A stretch of 11,328 nt of DNA from an uncultured Bacilli bacterium (GTDB lineage Bacteria > Bacillota_I > Bacilli_A > RF39 > UBA660): NCBI GenBank assembly GCA_947627525.1, contig CANQWJ010000024.1:1-11328 (forward strand). Reading direction: 5' to 3'. The notes under the pieces were generated by a model. The model saw only the letters and a program-made list of their open reading frames with translations, was not told the origin of the DNA and ran no database searches. Made by a program: the position numbers and the translations under genes. Shown in pieces: positions 6,119-11,328 of this stretch; the stretch's first letter is position 1; every line of letters begins with the position of its first letter.

Positions 6119-6691
6119 TTATATTTTTATTTGTATATAACTTTTAAATTTCTGTTTGATAAGTCGAATAGCATTGTCAACTCGCTTATAAGTTACATCT
6201 AAAAGAGTAGCAATTTCCCTATTAGAAAAATTATTTAATCTAAGTTCAAATACTTGACTTTGAAAATCAGAAAGTTCGAACTTAAATTCATATAGAATTT
6301 GCCAATAATACTTATCATCAATAATTCTTTCAACATTATCATTAATATTATATAAAGTATCTTCAATGACTAAATCACCATAACCAATCGTATCATTTAA
6401 AGAAGTAGCATTCGTTAAAATGCGATGCTTATATCTTAAATTTTTCTTAATATGACGTTCCATTTCTCTTTTAATAACGACTATAGCAAAAGTATAAAAA
6501 AGACACTTATCACTTTTATTATAAAACTTAATAGCGTTTATCAATCCTAAATTACCTTCTTGAAGTAATTCATCTTTTTCAACACCATATTGATAATAAT
6601 GATTGTAATAATGATCAGCACATTTTTGAACTAATGGTTGGTATTTATCAATCATTAAGGAATAAGCATCTTCATTATTTTCAGAAATCAT
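6119..6691 (-). CDS. sigH: Sigma-70 family RNA polymerase sigma factor, SigH-like
   Basis: Alternative sigma factor with region 2 at about 10-85 (DELLQEGNLGLINAIKFYN at 40-58, then FYTFAIVVIKREMERHI at 65-81) and region 4 at about 138-186 (ELSDFQSQVFELRLN, then the helix-turn-helix NREIATLLDVTYKRVDNAI at 157-175). The C-terminal part resembles Bacillus SigH, and the position behind mrnC-rlmB is exactly that of sigH once yacP is removed, so I call it SigH on similarity and synteny; its regulon is unknown. The coordinates use the first ATG, giving 190 residues, but this ATG has no ribosome site. The frame is open upstream and encodes NLNDFELLY, matching the usual start of region 1.2/2, so the real start is probably the ATT ending at 6727 (202 residues). 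No recognisable terminator follows. Confidence 0.88.
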   Translation of the reverse strand: MISENNEDAYSLMIDKYQPLVQKCADHYYNHYYQYGVEKDELLQEGNLGLINAIKFYNKSDKCLFYTFAIVVIKREMERHIKKNLRYKHRILTNATSLNDTIGYGDLVIEDTLYNINDNVERIIDDKYYWQILYEFKFELSDFQSQVFELRLNNFSNREIATLLDVTYKRVDNAIRLIKQKFKSYIQIKI

Positions 6692-6742
6692 ATATAAAAG
6701 TTCAAAATCATTAAGATTCTTATAAATGATAATCGCCCCCTA
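6692..6742 (-). other. 5' extension of sigH with ribosome site but no ATG/GTG/TTG start
   Basis: After the rlmB TAG (6742-6740) the same frame reads GGG GCG ATT ATC ATT TAT AAG and on into NLNDFELLY and the first ATG of sigH. AGGGGGCGAT here resembles AGGAGGTGAT. The ATT at 6727-6725 stands 4 bases after GGGCGAT, the same spacing as in clpP (GGTGAT-TATT-ATG) and yvcK (GGTGAT-ACAA-ATG). ATT is a known rare start, as in infC. Confidence 0.6.
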
Positions 6743-7438
6743 TTTGTTTGAGCGTATCACCTCATATATCATAATTCCAGCAGCAACCGATGCGTTCAAA
6801 CTATTTATTTTTCCATTCATAGGGATTCTAGCAACAAAATCACAAGACTTTCTAATGCTTTCACTCATACCAAAACCTTCACTACCTATTACTAAAGCAA
6901 TCTTACCAGAATAATCAATTTCACGATAATCAACACTATTTTCCATGTCTGTTCCAACAATCCAGAAACCCTTATCTTTCAATTTCTTTATTGTTTGATT
7001 CAAATTAGTAACAAGAGCAATCTTAACATTCTCTAAAGCCCCAGCACTTGTCTTCATAACTGTAGAATTGACAGAAACACTTCTATCTTTTGGCAAGATA
7101 ATACCATTTATACCAGCCGCTTCACATGTTCTAATAATAGCTCCTAAATTATGGGGATCTTCTAAATGATCAAGAATAACTATTTTAGCATTTTCATCAT
7201 CAATAAATTCTTCTAATTCTGAGTATTTAAAATCCTCTACGTATAAAATTATACCTTGATGAGAATATTTATCAAATCGTGAAAACTCTTTTTTGGTTAT
7301 GCGAATAGGTTCTATTTTCCTTTTTTCTATAAGAGAAATTATAGAATTATCATTAAAATCTTCCTGAATAATTATTTTATCTATTTTTTTATTGTTTTTT
7401 AAAATCTCTTTAGCTACATTTCTTCCATATACTATCAT
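6740..7438 (-). CDS. rlmB: 23S rRNA (guanosine-2'-O-)-methyltransferase RlmB, TrmH/SpoU family
   Basis: SAM-dependent 2'-O-ribose methyltransferase of the knotted SPOUT class, expected to methylate G2251 (E. coli numbering) in the 23S rRNA peptidyl-transferase loop. The 232-residue protein has the N-terminal L30e-like substrate-binding domain (about 1-75, VYGRNVAKEIL at 3-13) and the SPOUT domain. The three family motifs are complete: LEDPHNLGAIIRTCEAAG (92-109) with Asn97 and Arg103, IGSEGFGM (184-191) with Glu187, and IPMNGKINSLNASVAAGI (205-222). The start overlaps the mrnC stop by four bases (ATGA), so translation is coupled. Its TAG stop lies in the same frame as the downstream sigma gene. 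The mrnC-rlmB pairing is that of Bacillus, where the gene is also called yacO. Related tRNA methyltransferases cannot be fully excluded. Confidence 0.94.
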   Translation of the reverse strand: MIVYGRNVAKEILKNNKKIDKIIIQEDFNDNSIISLIEKRKIEPIRITKKEFSRFDKYSHQGIILYVEDFKYSELEEFIDDENAKIVILDHLEDPHNLGAIIRTCEAAGINGIILPKDRSVSVNSTVMKTSAGALENVKIALVTNLNQTIKKLKDKGFWIVGTDMENSVDYREIDYSGKIALVIGSEGFGMSESIRKSCDFVARIPMNGKINSLNASVAAGIMIYEVIRSNK

Positions 7439-7815
7439 AATATATCTCCTATTATTTCTTTCATTATTTCAAATATTCGCGTCTTTTCTTCTTTTAATTC
7501 ATAATAACCAATGATGGCTTCTAAAGCTGTTGCATATTTATAAGTTATAATGTCACAATTTTTAGGATGCGAATTATTTTTACTATTACGTGCTCGTCTA
7601 ATAATTGAAAGTTCTTCCTCCGAAAAAAAGTCTTTTTCTAATAACATCTTTAAAAATTTAGCTTGATTGGTCGCAGAAACATAAGAAGATGCAGCTTTCT
7701 GTAAATCATTTACTTTCGCAATTCCTCTTTTAATCAAACTTTTTCTAATATAGTCCTCATAAATGGTATCACCAAGATATGCTAGAACTAAAACATTTAT
7801 ATCATTAAGATCCAT
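7435..7815 (-). CDS. mrnC: Mini-ribonuclease III
   Basis: MrnC is a small RNase III that has the nuclease domain but no double-stranded-RNA-binding domain; in Bacillus it trims 23S rRNA precursor ends with help from ribosomal protein L3. The 126-residue product has the RNase III signature LAYLGDTIYEDYIR (11-24) with catalytic Asp16, a basic RRARNSKNNSHPK stretch (73-85) and YATALEAIIGYYEL (94-107) with the second metal-binding acid Glu99. Length is within the family range, slightly short. Start: AGGTGAT 3 bases upstream. It is the first gene of the mrnC-rlmB-sigH unit: the gene before it ends in a terminator, and a 15-base palindrome sits just upstream of its ribosome site. Confidence 0.95.
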   Translation of the reverse strand: MDLNDINVLVLAYLGDTIYEDYIRKSLIKRGIAKVNDLQKAASSYVSATNQAKFLKMLLEKDFFSEEELSIIRRARNSKNNSHPKNCDIITYKYATALEAIIGYYELKEEKTRIFEIMKEIIGDIL

Positions 7816-7827
7816 AATATCACCTAA

Positions 7828-7842
7828 ATAGTAGTCTACTAT
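7828..7842. promoter_or_regulatory. Perfect palindrome upstream of mrnC, possible operator
   Basis: ATAGTAG-T-CTACTAT, 7+1+7 bases, immediately before the AGGTGAT of mrnC and overlapping -10-like sequences (TATAGT, TACTAT on the minus strand). A one-base centre is too tight for a good RNA hairpin, so a protein site in DNA is more likely. No confident -35 can be assigned. Confidence 0.35.
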
Positions 7843-7860
7843 AAACTAAAATAAATAGCA

Positions 7861-7883
7861 AAGAAAAAAGAGATTAAATCTCT
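7861..7883 (-). terminator. Terminator of the zinc-ribbon protein gene, overlapping its stop codon
   Basis: On the minus strand AGAGAT-TTA-ATCTCT is followed by TTTTTTC. The first arm includes two bases of the TAG stop (7882-7884). The stem is short, so strength is uncertain. It isolates mrnC from the upstream gene. Confidence 0.65.
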
Positions 7884-9342
7884 ATTGTTCTTGAAAAGCT
7901 AATATATACCAATTATTTTCTATTTTAACAACGAAAAATTCGGGACGATTTTCTTCTAATTTCTTATCTTCAGATACAGATAACTTTTCATTTATGTATA
8001 CTTTTTTATATTCATCTATTTTTGGTGGAGTAGAACATCTTTCTGATAAATACTTATCTAATGCAACTTGATCTTGACTATTGACAACTTCAGACTTTTC
8101 TTCCTTATATTCAAGATAAAAATTCTTATTAGTAAGGCGTGAGTTAACACGATTATTTATCTCTATTATAATTTCATCAACACTACTTAAGCATGGAACA
8201 TAAGATGATAACATGGCACTCGTATTACCATCATTATATCCTTTAAACCATGATACAATTGGTTGCATATAATTATCATTTACTTTTTCATCTTTATTGC
8301 GTAAGAAGAAATACCATATAGCGACAAGACCAATTACTAAAATAATCGCAATCGTTACTATATCAAGAATTTTTTTAGTATTTGGACGTTTCTTAACTTT
8401 AACAATTTCTTCAGGCTCACCATTATCAGTAGGCATAACAGGTTGTGTAACCGCCAACAAATCTGGTTTAGCCATATTGGCAACTTTTTGTTTTTCTTCC
8501 AATAATTTCCTTTGCTGTTCTTCTTCGTCAAGACGCTTCTTTTCAGCAATCATCTCATTATTTATTTTTTCTTCTTCTTCATAACTATTTATTAATGCAT
8601 CAGAACTTACTTCACCAATTGTTGGCTCTGGTAAAACTGGTTTTTCAATTACTTCATCTTCGACCTCTTCTTTTTGATCACTAACATCAACTGATATTGT
8701 TTCAAAATTGACATTGTTTACTTCTACTGTTTCTAAAACTGGTTCAATTTCTTGTAAAGCATTAGTGTTCATAACCGTATCTGATGTTTCATTCGCAACT
8801 GATTTTACTTCTGATTCTGTTGGTCCAAAATTAACACTCGTCGTTTCAGTAACAATAGATTCCAAACTCTTAGAAGGAATGTTAAGTTTTGGTTCATCTT
8901 TTAAAACGTCACCATCTTGACTGACTGCTCCCGTATTAACGATCGCTTCGGGATTAACCTCACTATTATCATTTAAAATATTTTCAGTCTTAGTTTCTTG
9001 GACAGGAGTTGGAGTTTCGGCAGGTTGAACATCTGGTTGGTTAGCAGTACTATTTTGTGATAAATCAACAGCTGTTGGCGCATCAACAACGGTACTTGTT
9101 GTTTGACTTGTACTCTCATTTGGAGTAGGAGAACTACTTTCCCCTTCCGTATTTTCTTGAACAGGAGTTGGAGTTTCAACTTTCTCTTCGACTTCTTTAT
9201 TTACAACTTCATTATTAACAACTGGCTCTTGAACTACTTCACTACTTGAACCACTATTACCTTCTAAATTTTCACCACAAAAAGGACAAACACTAGTTCC
9301 TTCTTCTACTTCTTTACCACACTTTGGACAAACCTTACCCAT
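7882..9342 (-). CDS. Zinc-ribbon, low-complexity, single-TM protein with extracytoplasmic domain
   Basis: Unnamed 486-residue protein with a clear layout. Residues 1-25 are a zinc ribbon (CPKCG 5-9 and CPFCG 19-23, ligands Cys5, 8, 19, 22). Residues 26-250 are a low-complexity Glu/Thr/Pro/Val/Asn-rich linker, with ETPTPVQE occurring twice (56-63 and 109-116). Residues 254-290 are strongly charged and likely coiled coil. A basic stretch (KVKKRPNTKK) precedes a transmembrane segment at about 325-347. Some 135 residues follow outside (348-486), with two cysteines (384, 436) and a compact ending ENNWYILAFQEQ, like small NTF2- or YvbJ-type domains. The zinc ribbon would be cytoplasmic. No function can be assigned; by family habit such proteins may act as envelope sensors. 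Start: AGAGGTG 8 bases upstream. It has its own promoter and terminator, so it is an independent gene. Confidence 0.85.
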   Translation of the reverse strand: MGKVCPKCGKEVEEGTSVCPFCGENLEGNSGSSSEVVQEPVVNNEVVNKEVEEKVETPTPVQENTEGESSSPTPNESTSQTTSTVVDAPTAVDLSQNSTANQPDVQPAETPTPVQETKTENILNDNSEVNPEAIVNTGAVSQDGDVLKDEPKLNIPSKSLESIVTETTSVNFGPTESEVKSVANETSDTVMNTNALQEIEPVLETVEVNNVNFETISVDVSDQKEEVEDEVIEKPVLPEPTIGEVSSDALINSYEEEEKINNEMIAEKKRLDEEEQQRKLLEEKQKVANMAKPDLLAVTQPVMPTDNGEPEEIVKVKKRPNTKKILDIVTIAIILVIGLVAIWYFFLRNKDEKVNDNYMQPIVSWFKGYNDGNTSAMLSSYVPCLSSVDEIIIEINNRVNSRLTNKNFYLEYKEEKSEVVNSQDQVALDKYLSERCSTPPKIDEYKKVYINEKLSVSEDKKLEENRPEFFVVKIENNWYILAFQEQ

Positions 9343-9366
9343 TATGACACACCTCTATTCTATTTA

Positions 9367-9395
9367 ATAATACTATAAACTCAGCATTTTAACAA
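9367..9395 (-). promoter_or_regulatory. Promoter of the zinc-ribbon protein gene
   Basis: On the minus strand TTGTTA (9395-9390), a 17-base spacer and TATTAT (9372-9367), 4/6 and 5/6 matches to the consensus. The start of transcription would be near 9360, about 18 bases before the ATG. Confidence 0.45.
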
Positions 9396-9397
9396 CT

Positions 9398-9877
9398 TTA
9401 TTTTTTAATAACTTGATAACACTCTAACATTTTTTCTAATGAAATAGCACAATTAGTAGGCGATGGTGAATATAGGCAAATTGCTTCTATTTTTACCTTT
9501 TTAAATAGATAGCGATTATATAATTCAAAAGCTTTTTTACCCGTTGTATAAATATATTTAATATTACTATTTTTTATAACTCTATTTATGCCATTTACCT
9601 TAACATTTTTTATTGAAGAATCACTTGCGGAAACAATATCACAAGAAGCACATACATCCCACAAAGCAATCTTATGTCTTTTCAAAAAATCTTTTTTACC
9701 TTCTATTTCTTCACCAATCTTTTCATTAAAAACCATACCTAACAAAGTCCAAAAACGATTTCGAGGATGCATGTAATAAAAACCCATTTCACGTGACTTT
9801 GGTGATGGCATTGTTCCTAGAATTAATATTTCACTATTCTTTTCATAAAAAGGATCAATTGTATGTTTTTGTCTCAT
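9398..9877 (-). CDS. DNA-deoxyinosine (hypoxanthine) glycosylase, uracil-DNA glycosylase family 6
   Basis: A base-excision-repair glycosylase of the uracil-DNA-glycosylase superfamily. The 159-residue protein matches the family-6 pattern: ILGTMPSPKSREMGFYYMHPRNRFW (motif 1, 19-43, with the candidate catalytic Asn40) and the second loop SPSPTN (137-142). Family 6 enzymes remove hypoxanthine from deaminated adenine and have little or no uracil activity; that is family knowledge. The motif 1 HP-x-NRFW differs from Mug (GxNPG) and from family 1 (GQDPYH), which makes those less likely. LWDVCASCDIVSASDSSI (72-89) is the intervening family block. Start: GAGGGA 5 bases upstream. It has a TATAAT after the preceding terminator, so it is probably its own transcription unit, inserted into what is a cysS-mrnC neighbourhood elsewhere. 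Confidence 0.88.
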   Translation of the reverse strand: MRQKHTIDPFYEKNSEILILGTMPSPKSREMGFYYMHPRNRFWTLLGMVFNEKIGEEIEGKKDFLKRHKIALWDVCASCDIVSASDSSIKNVKVNGINRVIKNSNIKYIYTTGKKAFELYNRYLFKKVKIEAICLYSPSPTNCAISLEKMLECYQVIKK

Positions 9878-9901
9878 AATAATCCCTCAATTTCACATTT
9901 T

Positions 9902-9907
9902 ATTATA
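9902..9907 (-). promoter_or_regulatory. -10 element for the DNA glycosylase gene
   Basis: TATAAT on the minus strand directly after the T-run of the preceding terminator, about 18 bases from a likely start of transcription to the ATG. The -35 position falls inside the terminator stem and is a poor match (TTCAGT). Confidence 0.35.
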
Positions 9908-9934
9908 AAAAAAAAGTTCAGAAAACTGAACCTT
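9907..9934 (-). terminator. Rho-independent terminator after cysS and the YugP-like gene
   Basis: On the minus strand GTTCAG-TTTT-CTGAAC, extended by a G-T and two A-T pairs, then nine T. It begins 2 bases after the stop of the YugP-like gene. Confidence 0.85.
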
Positions 9935-9936
9935 AA

Positions 9937-10566
9937 TTAATATTTATTATTAAATATTTTTAATGATAATTCATTATATAACATCGCCTTTGTTTGCTTT
10001 TCTAAATTATAGACCATTTCTTCTTTTAATTTATATGACTTCTTTACATATTTAATATTATTAACAAGATTATCACTCAATCTTGTCATATAGTTATATT
10101 TCATAAATAAAGCAATGGTCATAACAATTAATGATAGAGACATAATATCAAGAGCTTTTGATGAAACCGCAATTATGAAAAGAACAAAAAATATTTTATT
10201 GGCATAGTCAACAACTAGCATTTTTGTTTTTTCTTCTTTGCGTTTATCTTTATCAATTGATACGGCTTTAACTACTTGATATAGAGAAATAGCCATTGAA
10301 GATAAATTTTCTTCATCATAAACATCTTTTGATAGACGAATGACATTTCTTCCAATATCATAATGATCATTCCATTTACCATTAGTTTTAGTAACATATA
10401 AAGTTCCTAATTTATTTTCATTTAAAACATCTTTGGAAACAAATAAACCACTACCATCTTTTATCTCTATATGACTATTTTTTTTAGCAAGTACTATTAC
10501 ATATAATTGATAAAAAAGTGAATATAAAATTATCAATAAATATAAAATACACTCAATATTAAACAT
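9937..10566 (-). CDS. YugP-family membrane protein with inactivated zinc-protease motif
   Basis: A 209-residue membrane protein. Residues 35-105 follow the YugP (neutral zinc metallopeptidase type 2) pattern: SGLFVSKDVLNENKL (39-53), then KWNDHYDIGRNVIRLSKDVY (64-83), which parallels the YugP stretch LSDHYDPRxxxVRLSxxVY, then SSMAISLYQVVKAV (89-102). In YugP the last block carries HEVGHA; here it is YQVVKA (96-101), so both zinc histidines and the catalytic Glu are gone. Hydrophobic segments lie at about 5-27, 124-137 and 140-157, agreeing with YugP topology. It is therefore probably a non-catalytic relative. The frame is intact with ordinary codon use, so it looks maintained rather than decayed. 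It starts one base after the cysS stop, with no clear ribosome site, so translation is likely coupled to cysS; a strong terminator follows. Function unknown. Confidence 0.8.
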   Translation of the reverse strand: MFNIECILYLLIILYSLFYQLYVIVLAKKNSHIEIKDGSGLFVSKDVLNENKLGTLYVTKTNGKWNDHYDIGRNVIRLSKDVYDEENLSSMAISLYQVVKAVSIDKDKRKEEKTKMLVVDYANKIFFVLFIIAVSSKALDIMSLSLIVMTIALFMKYNYMTRLSDNLVNNIKYVKKSYKLKEEMVYNLEKQTKAMLYNELSLKIFNNKY

Positions 10567-10567
10567 A

Positions 10568-11328
10568 TTAAATCATTTCGTAGGTTGTTCCCTCACGAGA
10601 ATCAATCAACTTAACTCCTTTTTCTAATAACTCATCTCTAATTTGATCAGCTAAAGCATAATTCTTTTCTTTTTTAGCATTATTTCTTTCTTCTATTTTA
10701 GCTAAAATTTCTTTTTCGAAATCTTCATCAATCTCTTTATCTTCTTCAATTAGATTTAATGATAAAACTTGATCAAATTTATCTACTAAATACAACTTAG
10801 AGAAATCAGGCAAGTTATCATCTTTTAAGACATCATATAATAGAGTCATCATAGAAGATGTATTTAAATCATTATTAATTGCTTCTTTAAAACGAATTTG
10901 ATAAGCATCTGTTTTATTTTCATTTAAGTCTGGAGTACGATCTAATTGTTTAATGCGACTCTTTAATTTTTTATAGGCATTTTCAGCACCATCTAATGCT
11001 TCCCAAGTAAATACTAATTGATTACGATAATGACTATTCAAGCATAAATAACGGAAACTTAAAGGATCATAACCTTTTTCTTCAAGTAAAGAAACAGTTA
11101 AAAATTGTCCTTTAGATTTACTCATCTTACCAGTAGCGTCATTTAAATATTCACCATGCATCCAGTAATTACACCATCTATGTCCAAAGTAGGCTTCACT
11201 TTGGGCAATCTCATTAGTGTGATGTGGAAAAATATTATCAATACCACCACAATGGATGTCTAAATATTCACCTAAGTATTCACCTGATATTCCTGAACAC
11301 TCAATGTGCCATCCCGGATAACCCACTC
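10568..11328 (-). CDS. cysS: Cysteinyl-tRNA synthetase (C-terminal part, start beyond window edge)
   Basis: Class I synthetase that charges tRNA-Cys in the cytoplasm. The window holds the last 253 codons; the reading frame continues past the right edge, and the GTG at 11326 is an internal Val codon, not a start. Visible within the fragment: PGWHIEC with the zinc-binding Cys (residue 10), HCGGIDNIFPHHTNEIAQSE (25-44) with zinc ligands His35 and Glu39, the KMSKS ATP-binding loop (67-71), and the C-terminal DALR helical domain ending in the tRNA-binding tail ADQIRDELLEKGVKLIDS. The N-terminal HIGH motif is outside. The gene is intact here. The YugP-like gene follows after one base. In Bacillus cysS is followed directly by mrnC; here three other genes intervene. 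Confidence 0.97.
   Translation of the reverse strand, partial: VGYPGWHIECSGISGEYLGEYLDIHCGGIDNIFPHHTNEIAQSEAYFGHRWCNYWMHGEYLNDATGKMSKSKGQFLTVSLLEEKGYDPLSFRYLCLNSHYRNQLVFTWEALDGAENAYKKLKSRIKQLDRTPDLNENKTDAYQIRFKEAINNDLNTSSMMTLLYDVLKDDNLPDFSKLYLVDKFDQVLSLNLIEEDKEIDEDFEKEILAKIEERNNAKKEKNYALADQIRDELLEKGVKLIDSREGTTYEMI

Noticed and set aside
6726..6914. Open frame on the plus strand opposite rlmB
   Set aside because: Antisense shadow of a conserved gene, with a composition typical of reversed coding sequence.
7435..7440. TGA read as Trp (Mycoplasma code) at the mrnC end
   Set aside because: The TGA forms a standard ATGA stop/start overlap with rlmB, tryptophans are encoded by TGG, and no in-frame TGA is needed in any gene.
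8297..9179. Several open frames on both strands inside the zinc-ribbon protein gene
   Set aside because: The main frame has zinc-ribbon, linker and TM logic with a good ribosome site. The others are low-complexity shadows of its repetitive linker.
9588..9776. Open frame on the plus strand opposite the DNA glycosylase
   Set aside because: Antisense to a clear family member; no supporting start signal.
9398..9877. Mug or family-1 uracil-DNA glycosylase
   Set aside because: GxNPG and GQDPYH motifs are absent; HP-x-NRFW and SPSPTN fit family 6.

Overview
This window looks like chromosomal DNA from a low-GC (by eye around 30% G+C) Gram-positive bacterium of the Bacilli/Mollicutes side of the Firmicutes, most likely an uncultured gut-type lineage. 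The evidence is the gene content (YvcK-WhiA pair, Mini-RNase III, SigH-like sigma factor, YugP-family protein), strong Shine-Dalgarno sites of the AGGTGAT type, and use of TGA as a stop (mrnC), which argues against Mycoplasma code 4. All genes except clpP lie on the minus strand.

Left part (1-2814): the 5' part of gap (GAPDH, cut by the window edge) sits 13 bases behind a 553-residue TGS/ThrRS-like/uridine-kinase hybrid, probably one operon. clpP diverges from it on the plus strand and ends at a clear hairpin terminator.

Middle (2815-3519): about 700 bases without a convincing gene. They hold a small decayed CRISPR array (three 30-base repeats, two spacers of 34 and 33 bases, repeat 3' end TTTGAAAC on the minus strand) with no cas genes, enclosed by two related hairpin elements. 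The second of these is the terminator of whiA. Next come yvcK (glmR/CofD-like) and whiA, 1 base apart, with their own promoter and a 19-base inverted repeat at the -35 position. The rapZ gene that precedes this pair in Bacillus is not here.

Right part (5502-11328): a dispersed version of the Bacillus cysS-mrnC-rlmB-yacP-sigH cluster. Read in transcription order it is cysS (3' part), a YugP-like membrane protein that has lost its HExxH zinc site, a family-6 (hypoxanthine) DNA glycosylase, a zinc-ribbon/low-complexity/one-TM protein, mrnC, rlmB, a SigH-like sigma factor, and a tail-anchored protein with faint protein-kinase features. yacP is absent and three unrelated genes have been inserted between cysS and mrnC.

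Most notable points: (i) the sigma factor has homologous coding sequence upstream of its first ATG but no ATG/GTG/TTG there, so an ATT start spaced like the other genes' starts, or readthrough of the in-frame rlmB TAG, is implied; (ii) the apparently dead YugP paralogue coupled to cysS; (iii) the pseudokinase-like protein next to the sigma factor; (iv) the orphan CRISPR relic. Information-processing genes (CysRS, RlmB, MrnC, sigma factor, WhiA, ClpP) dominate. No phage or insertion sequence genes are seen.
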